A stretch of 64,000 bases of DNA from Polychytrium aggregatum (Eukaryota > Chytridiomycota > Chytridiomycetes > Polychytriales). Position 1 is the stretch's first letter. Every line of letters begins with the position of its first letter. A program made the position numbers and the translations under genes. The stretch is taken from contig NW_026516232.1 in assembly GCF_025602895.1 (NCBI RefSeq), positions 1 to 64,000 of the forward strand, in the 5' to 3' direction. Of this stretch, positions 28,300-38,220 are shown piece after piece. The notes beneath the pieces were generated by a model. It had not been told where the DNA came from, made no database searches, and saw only the letters and a list, made by a program, of their open reading frames with translations.

Positions 28300-28608
28300 T
28301 GTAACGTCCACTACTGGGACGTTGGGGCAAGACGGGGAGGGAGGGGGTACAAGACAAGACAGGACGGGGCAGAACAGGGCGGTGCTAGGCTACTCTAGCG
28401 GACGGGTGAGCTCGGGGAGCACTTACGTTTATTCACGATAAAACCGAACTCCAGACAAACGGGGGGAACGGGGGCAACCCGCAGGTATACCCTGCGGTGG
28501 CCTGCCTGCGGTGCGTGAAAACGCAAAGCGCAGCACAGGTCACGACCCACTGCGCCGCGCAGTACGCGCAGTACGCGCAGCACAGCGTCGGAGATACCAT
28601 CTCCTACA
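28300..28608 (-). repeat. Gypsy-1 copy 2, 5' LTR
   Basis: 309-bp LTR, followed on the plus strand by target duplication CGTCC at 28609-28613. Confidence 0.95.
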
Positions 28609-31600
28609 CGTCCAGCTGTTTAATGACCGCCAAGTGGAGGGAACTTTGACAATCACGACGGCCCTCAAACCAATCCTGGGAGGGCCTCAACATCAGATCT
28701 CGGAGCGCGGAGCACAGTTCGCCATGAACAAAGCCTGGGAAGCACTCACCACCATGGTGAACAACATTGCGGAACGAACCGTGGGAAAGTCGGAGATTCG
28801 ACGCGTCACCCATGACATGTTACACAAGCCAGAGATCCGCCGATTGGCCAACATCCGACGCCAGCTGTGCCGACGACTGAAGAGGAAGGACATTGGAGAC
28901 GAAGTAGCCAATGAGTGTAGAAGAGAGCTCAGTATGGCTCGGGCAAAAGAAGTGGCAGCACTCCGAACAGCAAGGAAGTCCCTCCATGACAAATTCCTCA
29001 GCAAGCTCCATAGACTCAACAGCTCAGAGTCAACAAAAGCCCTAGCCGCCGAGCAGAAACGCAGAGAGCTCGCGGATGCGTACCAGTTGGATAGTTCGGA
29101 CGAGGCACTGGAACGACTAGTGGCCCACTACGGCTCGGTCTCGGCCCATAGCCGAGATACAGGAGAGCAGTACGACCGGACAACCAGACCGGCAGGGCCA
29201 GAGGGAACCCCCCGGCCTCTCACTGAGGACCAGTACCTTCCACAATTCGACATCCAGGACATCATCGCGGCCATCCGGGCGTCCCCCAAGATGAAGGCCT
29301 GTGGGTCAGACAGAATCAAAAGCGAGTTGCTGCACCCAGTGGCACCGGTGCTTGCCGAGTGGCTCCAGATCATCATGAAGGCGGCGGTCAAAGCTTCGGT
29401 TGTCCCCGTGTCGTGGAACGAAGTGTTGATCCACCCCGTGTACAAAAACAAAGGATCAATACTTGACCCGGCAATGTACAGGCCAATCGGATTGACACAA
29501 GTGCTCCGCAAGATAGCGGAGCGCATCCTCCTCCCGTACCTCACAAAGGAAATTGGGACGATGGACATTGTCCAGGGAGGATTCCGACCAGGACGAGGCA
29601 CGCTCGACCAGGTCTACTCCCTGGACAGCCTGATTCGGATGAAGAGGCTCCAAGGCTTGGAGTACTCCTTGGTGTTCCTGGACATCAAGGCGGCGTACGA
29701 CACCGTCTGGAGGGAACGCCTGTGGGAAAAAATCAAAGATAGAGGAGCAAGCTCGACCGCACTCGGGATCCTCAAGGCGCTGTTTGATAGGACAATGGTG
29801 AGAGTCGCCAGCAAGGGACGTCGGTCAGAACCTGTGTGGCTCCAAAAAGGGCTCATACAGGGATCTGTACTGAGTCCCTTGCTGTTCAGCGCTTTCATCG
29901 ATGACTTACCAGAGCTCCTGAGACGGGGCACAACCAGCGCCGACGAAGACCTAGAGCTCTCAACCAGCACGGTGTCGACAATCAAGGTCAACTCGTTATG
30001 GTTCGCCGACGATGGAGTACTTGTCGCAAGTCCAGCTTCGACACAGAAGCTCCTGGATATATGCGAACGACACAGCACCGAAAACAGGTACAAGTTCGCA
30101 CCAAGCAAATGCGAGATCATCCTCTCGACCAACTACCCCGCCGCGACAACCAAGGCCACTCTCTACGGAGAAGAGCTGCCGACGGCGAAAGAGTTCAAAT
30201 ACCTTGGAACGATCATCGACGCCAACGGGTTCCGAGTCGATCGACAAGTCGACCACCTGGTCGAGAAAGCCAACATGGCCGTGAAGAGCATCGTCAAGCT
30301 TGGAATCAGGCTCGGAGGAGCGTCTGCAAGGACCATCGTGAGAACTTACCGAGCCTTCATCAGGCCAAGGCTCGAATACGGCCTGGCACTGGACCTCCTA
30401 CCCGAGGCACAGCAAGAACGAATCGACAAGGTCCAGACAAATGCACTGAGGGCAATGTTCAGAGTCGGCCCTGGGACATCGGCCGGAGCCATGCATCTGA
30501 GCTGTGGACTGCCAAAACTGTCCATGAGAATCAAGATCCTGACCTTCCAAACCTGGACGAGATGGGAAGACGCGTCCTCCGATCACACCAAGCTCATAGC
30601 ACTGATCATGAGAAACACAATCAGACACCCCCACCACCCCAACCAATTCCTTGGCTACCAAGTGATGGAAGACCCGTATTGGGTCAAACTAATGCGCAGA
30701 CTAGACTCGGACCAAAGCCTAACCGCAACCGAGGCCTTCCTGGGGAAGGAAGGAGCGCAACGGAAACCGACCAGCCCAGTCCCACGATCAACACCAGAAC
30801 AGATCGAGATCGTCACGGGACTCATCATGGTCCCACTATCCACCTCGCAACGACGCAGACGGCTGCTCGGGAACGGGCTCTCCGGGATCACGAGTAGTGA
30901 GGAAGGATCCCACAACCGAACAAACCGACAGAATACCACCACGATGAATGAGGACGCTGTCACCACACCCATCAAGGAGCTCATGCTCACTGAGCATATG
31001 AGAACAGCGTTTCGAGGGAATCAACAGCTGACGGCGGCATGCACACCGTCAACCCAGATGTCAGGTCTCTGGATGGCGGAAGGGTACCAAGGATCCAAAC
31101 CCATCCTCGAGCTCATGGTTCGGTGGAGACTCGGAGCCTTCCCGGGCCATCACACAGGCCGGCTTCAAATATGCCGACAATGTTCGACAAACGGAGCCAC
31201 CGTGGAGTTCAACCGCACCCACGCACAGCGGTGCATCGACCCAAGAGGGATCCTCCCGAGGAAGGTGCGCCAACTTCAACGATCACACCCAGCATGGGTG
31301 GAGCCTCAGACCATCGGAGTGGGACCAGTCGACAAGCTGCTGGACCTGATCACCTTTGAGCAACAGAAAGCAAGACAGAAGAACCACGAGGACACTGACG
31401 GTGGAGCGGATTGCAGGCCACCACCAATCGTGTCCGACACCACGTCGGATGGGGAGACCAGCATTGACGAAGCAGTCTCGGATGACGACGGGGAGTCGCT
31501 CTGGTACCCACATCGAGAGGTGCTGGCACGACTGGAGCGACTCCGGCTGACCGACGACGACTCAACAGACCTGAGCTCCGAAATGAGCTCGGTGCCAGAC

Positions 31601-32089
31601 TGGGAATTGAATCTGGAGAGAGATCTGGACTTTTCCTTCCTCACCAACATCGACGACGACCTGCCCAGCCACGGATGGGACTGGGAGAGCGATCAGAGTG
31701 TCGACTTGCACTCGGACACAACACCAAGCATCGATCTGATCGACGATGCCGATCTGAGCCCGGACCTGGTCTCGGACGACGACCTCGGACTCGGAGACAC
31801 ACCGTTCCCAACGACCAGCAGGAGAGGCAGCCTTCTCCCCACACCGAGCAGTGACAGAGCGACTGGGGCGCTCAGGGCCACGAGGCCACGACAGCGACCC
31901 CAACGAACAAAGCCGTGGATGGGCTTTGAGGAGATCCCGGAGAGGAGCTCCCATGGCCAGAGAGAAAGGGTCCCCGAGCGGGACCTGGAGACATGCGAGT
32001 CCCTGTGGGACCTCTTGGAGGAAGTGTTCACCCGCATGGCTCGCCGTGTGGGCTGGAGAGTCGGCGAGAGCCGCAACAGGGGCGTGTGA
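28609..32089 (+). pseudogene. Family B ORF2, part 3: reverse transcriptase and C-terminus
   Basis: Continues ORF2 in phase from 28614. A linker (RRQLCRRLKRKDIG) leads into the LINE RT: SVVPVSWNEVLIHP, FLDIKAAYDTVWRERLW, GLIQGSVLSPLLFSAFIDDL and LWFADDGVLV (FADD active site). The C-terminal part has the CRQC...HAQRC finger, a long acidic linker and LWDLLEEVFTRMARRV. The domain is intact but separated from its start and endonuclease by two LTR insertions. An apparent start upstream at 28511 reads out of the Gypsy-1 LTR and is not real. Confidence 0.9.
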
Positions 32090-32186
32090 GCCTGCTTGTA
32101 CGCCCACTGCCGGGTACCGCATGGTACTGATGGCTTGTTGAATATTCCTGAATATACAACTATTGTAAACAAAAAAAAAAAAAAAA

Positions 32187-32679
32187 CAGTGCTGTCATCA
32201 CGCTCCATCGTGACGAGCTCCCCGACGAGGAACAAGACATATCTCGCTTCCTGCAGTACACCAAGCACTGCATCGTCAATGGTGTTTCGGCCAGCAAGTC
32301 TCAAGCACCAGCAGAGACGCCCGTAGGCTCCACCCCTCGCTTCTTTGCGCGACACTCGACTCCCCTTCGTCTGAAGAGAAAGTCCCCTCCACGTCAGAGT
32401 CCCGAGCCCGCTGCCGAGGGTGCCAGAGCTTCGCCCAGCTTCCCTCCTCGATCTCGCCGCCGACTTTCGAGCCCCGATGTCTCTATAGAGGTCGTCATTG
32501 AAACCACAGAGCAGCCGAGCACCACGGTCAAGATCGAAGATCGAATGATAATGCTCAGACTCAAGAACCTTTGGCTGCAAAACGAGCTCCTTCGCGAACG
32601 CATCAAGACCGAGCGAGTCCTCCGTGAGGAAAAGGTCGCTGCCATCAGACGCGGCGACCCCACAACTTCCTCCTATTAG
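32187..32679 (+). pseudogene. 5'-truncated orphan ORF ending in a coiled coil
   Basis: Directly after the family B poly(A), a frame without ATG is open for about 164 codons to TAG 32677-32679. It contains HRDELPDEEQDISRFLQY, a basic Ser/Pro/Arg-rich middle and a Leu/Glu/Arg-rich C-terminal helix (LKNLWLQNELLRERIK) that would form a coiled coil. Codon content looks genuine. The missing 5' part was presumably cut off by the retrotransposon insertion. Family not recognised; it may be host or belong to the Fanzor-bearing element next to it. Confidence 0.45.
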
Positions 32680-32741
32680 CTCAATATGATCAATATATCG
32701 CACCATTTGGTCCCTTGACTTGATATCTGTCCCTGAGTCGG

Positions 32742-33880
32742 ATGATGTGTCCCTGTTGTGACATGCGCTGGATGGGGGTTTGGATTTTCACTCAAAAGCA
32801 TAAGCATCCGCCATCGGCCTGCATCCCAACCGGCCCGCCTCACGATATCCAGAAACTTTTGCGAAGACATCCCATACCTCATCTGATACAACTAGACCTT
32901 CGACCACAATCCGTGCATCTCCTCGGTGATCACACTCTTCAACAGCATGGTGCGGGCCGTTTATGTCTCGATCTGTCGTCAGCTCACATATACCACATGG
33001 ATGCTCTCAAGCTGGCCCATCCCAGCGCACAAGACACTCCTGTGCAGCTTCTGCGTCCGCCTCTTCCACAGCCTGTGGATGATGATGGCGACCCCATGCT
33101 GTCCAGAAGCATGAAGAGTGTCAAGAAGCCACCCAAGCACAGCCGGATGGAGAGGAGCTTCCTTCCCCGCCTCCGTCCCGACGGGACCATCGAGGATCGC
33201 CGACTGCAGCTTCCCTTCCTCTGCGACACCCGCATTATGCGGACCAAGACCGGTAAATTCTACATCGTGGTCTCGGAGCCACTTGTCCGTCCGGGCGAAA
33301 GCCAAGCCCAGGACACGGCCAAGTCGTCTCTATCGATCCTGGCGTCCGTGACTTCATCACCACATACGATCCTTCCGGCCTCGTCACCGCCTGGGGTGCC
33401 TCCAACCCTCACTCGACCAATGGTGGCAGGGACACCAAGAACAGGATGCGTCGAGCAGCCCTCCGCATCCTCGAGCGCATCCGATGCCTTGTCAACGATC
33501 TCCACCGCAAGGCAGCCAAGTGGCTCTGCTCGACGTACAACGTCATCTACATCCCCAAGCTCAACCTCCACCAGCTGGCAGCACACTGCTCTGGACGAGT
33601 GGTCAATGAGAAGATGGCCATGCTGGCCCACTGTCGCTTTGTCGACACCCTCGTCCACAAGTCCAGGGAGTATGCTGACTGCAGGGTGTGTATTGTTGGG
33701 GAGGAGTACACGAGCAAGACATGCACTCGGTGCGGGCACATCAAGCGGGACCTGGGAGCGGCCAAGGTGTACCACTGCAGGGAGTGTGGGTTGATGATAG
33801 ATCGAGACATCAATGGGGCTCGTAACATTCTGTTGAAGAATGCGAGTACGGATGACGTTCTTGGCGAGGGCATGGTGTAG
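32742..33880 (+). pseudogene. Fanzor (eukaryotic TnpB-like RNA-guided nuclease), frameshifted
   Basis: The C-terminal half is a clear TnpB/Fanzor RuvC nuclease. It has RuvC-I VSIDPGVRDF (about 33320-33350), a bridge-helix region, YIPKLN at the RuvC-II position where the usual Glu is replaced by Pro, GEEYTSKTCTRCGH with a CX2C...CX2C zinc ribbon, and RuvC-III DRDINGARNIL, ending at TAG 33878-33880. An upstream block (FLPRLRPDGTIEDRRLQLP, RTKTGKFYIVV) is in a different frame, so a frameshift lies near 33285-33325. The N-terminus before about 33110 is not recognisable. Fanzors are known from chytrids (Spizellomyces SpuFz1). Probably an inactive relic. Confidence 0.85.
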
Positions 33881-34008
33881 CCTCACAAACACCCCTTGGA
33901 CCCGAACTGGCGGTGCTTGGTGCAGCAGGTTGGATCCATAGTGTTGGTATCGATGGAAAACTCAATGGAACGGCAGTTGTATCTGAACTTGGATGACGGG
34001 AATGTGGG

Positions 34009-34063
34009 TTCAATTCCATATTCGATTCCATGTTCGATTCATGTTCGATTCCATGTTCAATGC
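34009..34063 (+). repeat. Degenerate ATTCCATGTTCG tandem repeat
   Basis: Four to five imperfect units of roughly 12-15 bp (ATTCCATATTCG, ATTCCATGTTCG, ATTCATGTTCG, ATTCCATGTTCA). They lie between the Fanzor relic and the Sel1 gene, 190 bp before its start codon. Confidence 0.6.
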
Positions 34064-34249
34064 ATGTGGCAGTACTTGTACAACAGCGAGTCCAGCCATC
34101 AAGCCATCGGATCGAGCCAGGCTTGTATGTGTGTGTGTGATGTCAATGGCCAGAGTATGGCTTGCCATTGTTTGGCTTGCTTCGCCACTTCCCTCACTTT
34201 CATCTGTCCATCGCCATCATCCACTTGCCTCCATCCAGTCTCCGTCAAC

Positions 34250-35830
34250 ATGGCCAGCATGGACGAGCCTGCTTCACCCACGGCATCATCCGCCACCCAC
34301 CAAATTCAAGCTGAAGCCAGAACAACCTCGTCGATGCCCGACACCATCCACTCCTCACTCGAACACATCCAAGACATCTTCACCATCATCTGTTGCAACG
34401 ACAGCTTCCAGTTTGCCCTCGATTTGAACACCATCAAGACCCTCCTCCGAGTGTGCAGACGTGTCCGCCCTCTCCTGAGCTACAAGCTGACTCACTTCCA
34501 GAGCTGGTGCCAGAAGGCAGGACTGTGTCGTCCCGATGGGTCCCTTAGGTTTGGGCTTACCCCCAGCGACCAGATTGCCCTCTCGCTGCACTTCGAATGT
34601 CAAGGCACAGCCGACCGATCCTGGCTCAAAGATCAAGCCATCCGGGGCAATGCAGCCGCATCGTACTTCATGGCATGGAAGCTTAGTATTGAACTCCGTG
34701 GTCAGCAGTCGCTGGACCCTTCCGAGTGCGTAGCTCAACAGCAACAAATCTTCCACCTTATGGAAACAGCGGCCAAAGCAAAGCATTCGATGGCTCAATT
34801 CCAGCTAGCGTTATGCTATCGTGATGCCTTTGGAGTCAAGCGAGACCAACCTATGGCCATCGAGCTCTATCGAGAGCTTGCGGAACTTGGAATGCCTCAG
34901 GCTCAAGTCGCCCTCGGACTATACTACGAATATGGAGAGAGTGTCGATCAAGACTTTGACACAGCCATCGAGTGGTATTCCAAGGCGGCTGCCCAAGGCT
35001 ATGACTTTGGTCGTCTCCGAATCGGTTTCCTTCGAGGCTGGTTCTCGCTCATCGGCCACGGAGTCAAACAGAGCGACGTCGCTGCCTTCAACCACTGGCA
35101 GGAAGTCAGCACCAAGTCTACCGATCCGTTCCTCAAGCCCATCGCCACCCACATGCTTGGTTGGATGCACTACCTCGGCCGAGGAACAGTGCGAGACGAT
35201 CAGAAGGGCGTCAAGATTATCCGAGAGAACCAATCGGAAATATTCAAGCTCGGAGAGGCCGAGGGCCTTGCATCGCAATGGAATAACATCAAGTCCGAAA
35301 TACCTGCACATCGCGAGTTCTTCGAGCTGTGCAAGCTGGGATCGAATCGTGACTGGCTGTGCAGACATCTCATGGCTGTGTGTCTGTTTTATGGATTCGG
35401 AACCACGCAAAACAGAACAAAGGCAGCAGGAATCCTCGAGCAGCTCGCCAACAACGGTCACAGCGAAAGCCAATTTTGGTTCGGAGTGTGCTACTATAGC
35501 GGTGGGGGAGTGTCAGAAGACGAGCCGAAGGGATTCGAGTGGTTCAGCAAGTCGGCCAGCCAAGGCAACTCCTATGGGCAGTGGATGGTAGGTTATTGCT
35601 ACTTGCTTGGAGCAGGAGTCCCCCAGGACGGTATCAAGGCGTTCGAGTGGTATCGTAAATCGGCCGAACAGGGTAATCGATACGGACAATATTCTCTTGG
35701 TGAATGCTACAAAAATGGTTGGGGTGTCCCCCAGAACATCGACACCGCCGTCGACTGGTACCGCAAGTCCGCAGACCAAGATCTCGATTGGTCTGTCGAT
35801 TGCCTTAGAGAACTCGCCAAGTGGCCCTGA
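34250..35830 (+). CDS. Sel1-repeat (SLR/TPR-like) protein
   Basis: 526 residues from ATG 34250 (MASMDEPASPT), chosen because it begins the coherent protein; the open frame upstream (from 33896) is low-complexity and overlaps the region after the Fanzor. It contains repeated 36-residue Sel1 units: AQFQLALCYRDAFGVKRD...AIELYREL, AQVALGLYYEYGESVDQD...AIEWYSKA, and three near the C-terminus (FWFGVCYYSGGGVSED, WMVGYCYLLGAGVPQD, YSLGECYKNGWGVPQN). Sel1 solenoids are protein-interaction scaffolds, and large Sel1 families are common in zoosporic fungi. No signal peptide, no introns. The specific partner is unknown. Confidence 0.85.
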   Translation: MASMDEPASPTASSATHQIQAEARTTSSMPDTIHSSLEHIQDIFTIICCNDSFQFALDLNTIKTLLRVCRRVRPLLSYKLTHFQSWCQKAGLCRPDGSLRFGLTPSDQIALSLHFECQGTADRSWLKDQAIRGNAAASYFMAWKLSIELRGQQSLDPSECVAQQQQIFHLMETAAKAKHSMAQFQLALCYRDAFGVKRDQPMAIELYRELAELGMPQAQVALGLYYEYGESVDQDFDTAIEWYSKAAAQGYDFGRLRIGFLRGWFSLIGHGVKQSDVAAFNHWQEVSTKSTDPFLKPIATHMLGWMHYLGRGTVRDDQKGVKIIRENQSEIFKLGEAEGLASQWNNIKSEIPAHREFFELCKLGSNRDWLCRHLMAVCLFYGFGTTQNRTKAAGILEQLANNGHSESQFWFGVCYYSGGGVSEDEPKGFEWFSKSASQGNSYGQWMVGYCYLLGAGVPQDGIKAFEWYRKSAEQGNRYGQYSLGECYKNGWGVPQNIDTAVDWYRKSADQDLDWSVDCLRELAKWP

Positions 35831-36212
35831 TCCCAAAGTCCTCTCCTAAACAGTCCAGTGGCGACCCTGAACATTGAAGCAGAACAGCCAAGCAAACCGC
35901 ACTGCCATCATCCGTCCCAGCCACCAGAGTCCCACAGTATATTTGACAGTAAATACATCTATTATATCGACTAAACAAAGCAGTGCTGTCCCATATCCAT
36001 CACTGATGTTGATCGACTGAGAACAATATTGAATGACTCGACAACAGCAACTCGACCACCACACTCGATCCTCCCTTTGGAACTGCAACTATTGGAAAGA
36101 ACGAGAACAATCCGGATCACCCTGTCGCCACATAATACCAGATAAAGCAAGAAGCAAACCACCAGCCTTACTCGTCTCTGAGAGCTTCCATTTCTGACCC
36201 CTGGTATTGCTG
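35831..36212. other. Intergenic, nothing recognised
   Basis: AT-richer spacer after the Sel1 gene, before the family C fragment. No convincing ORF, RNA gene or repeat was seen. Confidence 0.5.
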
Positions 36213-36870
36213 GCTGGCTCTGGCATTAGGTGTTGGCTTTGCCAACCAGGACATTTTACAATCATCATTGCAGCTCTCTATCCCTTGGGGACCTGTTTGT
36301 GGAGGGACGGCGATGTCAAGTTTTGCCGAACTCATCCATCCAGTGACAGTTTGGAATCTGCAGCTCCGACTTCCATGTCCAGACTTGTGCTGACATATGC
36401 CTGTGGCATTACTTCCTCAGGCTCCTACTGTCGTGCGTGGCGTATCCGAGGGATTGGCGTCTACGACAGACATTCAGTTGCGATGTCATCCAACACCGCC
36501 ACAACATCCAGCCAGATCGCTGGTCTGTTGTTGAGGATTCGTTCGCGTTTGGCTCGCCATTTGCTCAGTTTTTCCTGGTCGATGGTGGCTGGTCTTGCGG
36601 GCACTCGAGCCAGCTTGGGGAGTGCGTCGATTGCAAGGTCGATGTAGGTGATGCCTTCGGGGATCGATGTGGGGTGAACATATTTCTCGAGTCGGTCCTT
36701 GGCTCGGGCACATTCTGCTGCATGTTTTCTGTTGACATACACCTTGGGGCCGTTGGGTCCGGGCTTTCTGCACGCTCCGTCAGGTTTGGGCGGGAAGCCT
36801 CCGACCCTCCAGAGGAACATTCATCGGGCTTGAGCGACTGATATCGCTGGTATCCTTGCGGTCAGTCCCG
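36213..36870 (-). mobile_element. Non-LTR retrotransposon family C, old 3' fragment
   Basis: Similar by eye to the 3' end of the full-length family C copy (about 38025-38690), including the 3' UTR block GGTGTTGGCTTTGCCAACC, but with many substitutions, so it is an older or subfamily copy. It is 5'-truncated about 130 bp upstream of tRNA-Val. No duplication or tail could be defined. Confidence 0.8.
36461..36820 (-). pseudogene. C-terminal remnant of family C ORF2
   Basis: 119 residues still open, MFLWRVGGFPPKPDGACRK..., matching the end of the full-length ORF2 (MLLWRVGCFPPKPDKECKK) including the KVYVNRKHAAEC finger and the IYLDVVAVLDD-like tail. It has no catalytic domain and is a remnant. 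Confidence 0.8.
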
Positions 36871-37001
36871 CAGCGTGCGTGGGAGCGTGGGATGCATGGA
36901 ATCCTGGGTCATTATGAGGTTGGGCCCACTGATGAAACATTCGATGATCGAAACAGGGTGCACCGTTTCATAGAGTGAGCCGGTGTAATCGGAAGTCACA
37001 G

Positions 37002-37075
37002 GGTTTCGTGGTGTAGTTGGTTATCACGTGAGTCTAACACACTCAAGGTCTCCGGTTCGATCCCGGACGAAACCA
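37002..37075 (+). tRNA. tRNA-Val (AAC)
   Basis: 74-nt cloverleaf: acceptor GGTTTCG / CGAAACC, D arm with AGTTGGTT, anticodon stem TGAGT / ACTCA around loop CTAACAC (anticodon AAC), T arm TCCGG TTCGATC CCGGA. No intron. No T run follows; tRNA-Ile starts only 7 nt downstream. Confidence 0.96.
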
Positions 37076-37082
37076 TTCTCTC

Positions 37083-37156
37083 GCTCCGCTAGCTCAGTTG
37101 GTTAGAGCGTGGTGCTAATAACGCCAAGGTCACAGGTTCGATCCCTGTGCGGAGCA
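37083..37156 (+). tRNA. tRNA-Ile (AAT)
   Basis: 74-nt cloverleaf: acceptor GCTCCGC / GCGGAGC, anticodon stem TGGTG / CGCCA around CTAATAA (anticodon AAT), T arm ACAGG TTCGATC CCTGT. Followed at once by a T6 terminator. Confidence 0.96.
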
Positions 37157-37162
37157 TTTTTT
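37157..37162 (+). terminator. Pol III terminator of the Val-Ile tRNA pair
   Basis: TTTTTT directly after tRNA-Ile. It is the only T run of four or more near the pair, so it probably terminates a shared transcript. Confidence 0.8.
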
Positions 37163-37953
37163 GCTTCCCTTCTCGGTTTACACTCCACTTTTGGTTCTCT
37201 CTCATCCCCTCTTTACCCTCATCGCTGTCTTGATGTTCTCCAACACCGTTGCAATATCCAGTTGCATGTGCTTTGCGTCCGTGGATGAGGGCATCGTGCA
37301 CTTTTGCTTTGTCATTTTCCGTGAACACCTACTGGTGAGCTTTGGCGAATGCCGTCGAGAATAGGGAAGCGAAGGATGCAGGTGGTCGTCATGGGCCATT
37401 ACAGTTCTGGAGTCTGGGCGAAAGCATCTGATGATCAGTCGAGTCATGGGCTGTCCATCCGGGAAGGCGATACAAGGTGTATTGACGGCGTTTTACAACA
37501 TTCCAGTATGATGTTCAGTCCCGTGGCTGGTCCATGGTCCCTCTGTTGTGGAGGTCTCCTTGAGAATTGGCGATGGGACTCATCTCCATAAACGGTCATT
37601 TGTGTAGCGCTGAAAGAGGCGGTGCTGTTGGTCTGTGATCAGTTGTATGGCTTGGTGGTGAAGCTTCGAGGCACATCCCGTTGGAGCTGGGATGGCTTGC
37701 GCACTTTCTCAGTCCCTCTCATGCTTTCAGTCACCCCGGGGTGCTCGGCGTCTGACTTGGGATGGAAACCGAACTCTTATTGGTGCAATGCGAACACTTT
37801 TGTTACCGATAATCGTTTTCGCTATGCTTTCTTGATGATGCTTACGAGTCGCAGATGTGAACGATGATCGCATCACAATGTTACATCGTGAAGAGTACAA
37901 TCCGCGGAAGAATCATCATAGCGGCAAAGAAAATAATTTGATTTAACAAGTGA
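37163..37953. other. Intergenic, nothing coding recognised
   Basis: No credible gene. The last 30 bases (AAATAATTTGATTTAACAAG) are what used to be the upstream flank of tRNA-Glu before family C separated it from that gene. Confidence 0.5.
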
Positions 37954-37969
37954 TCCGCATTGGTCCAGT
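37954..37969 (+). repeat. Target-site duplication of family C, distal copy
   Basis: TCCGCATTGGTCCAGT, identical to nucleotides 1-16 of tRNA-Glu at 43437-43452, located exactly at the 3' end of the family C element. It is a target duplication left by insertion. Confidence 0.93.
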
Positions 37970-38220
37970 CAATAGTCAATAGGTGGGTCTTTATTAAAGA
38001 CTTTGCCTTAGCGTCCCTTTTGGGCTCTGGCACTGGGTGTTGGCTTTGCCAACCGGGACATTTGGGTCGTCGGTGTACAGCTCTCTATCCCATGGGGCCT
38101 GTTTGCGGAGGGACGGCGATGTCAAGTTTTGCCGAACTCATCCATTCAGTGACAGTTTGGGACTCCAGCTCCGGCTTCCCTGTCCAAGTGTCTGCTCATG
38201 CGTCTGGGAGGGTTTCTTTC

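Larger units (their letters stand above)
23142..28608 (-). mobile_element. Ty3/gypsy chromovirus Gypsy-1, copy 2, complete
   Basis: 5467 bp, minus strand, the same length as copy 1 and almost identical (all features offset by 15283). Target duplication CGTCC at 23137-23141 and 28609-28613 differs from that of copy 1 (ACCGG), so the two are independent insertions and not a segmental duplication. Only a Thr/Ala change in pol and an Ala/Ser change in gag were noticed. Confidence 0.97.
13331..32186 (+). mobile_element. Non-LTR retrotransposon family B, full-length, split by two LTR elements
   Basis: ORF1 (13698-16409) and ORF2 (16406-17150, 23073-23141, 28614-32089) followed by a 3' UTR and a 16-A tail at 32171-32186. 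Two nested gypsy insertions (17151-23067 and 23142-28608) interrupt ORF2. Excising each with one copy of its 5-bp duplication gives 745 + 69 + 3476 = 4290 in-frame bases. The true 5' end is uncertain: it lies somewhere at or before 13449, and could extend left of Gypsy-1 copy 1. No target duplication was found around the element. Confidence 0.88.

Noticed and set aside
7859-28608. Segmental duplication as the origin of the two Gypsy-1 copies
   Set aside because: Each copy has its own 5-bp duplication (ACCGG, CGTCC) and different flanks, so two insertions are required.
28511-28613. ATG upstream of family B RT at 28511
   Set aside because: The ATG lies in the Gypsy-1 LTR. The real ORF2 start is 16406 and this reading is created by the insertion.
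33896-34249. N-terminal extension of the Sel1 protein
   Set aside because: It covers the degenerate tandem repeat and simple sequence; the ATG at 34250 fits the start of the folded protein better.
37954-37969. tRNA-Glu pseudogene fragment
   Set aside because: It is exactly 16 bp, exactly adjacent to the element's 3' end and matches the tRNA at the other end, so target-site duplication is the simpler explanation.
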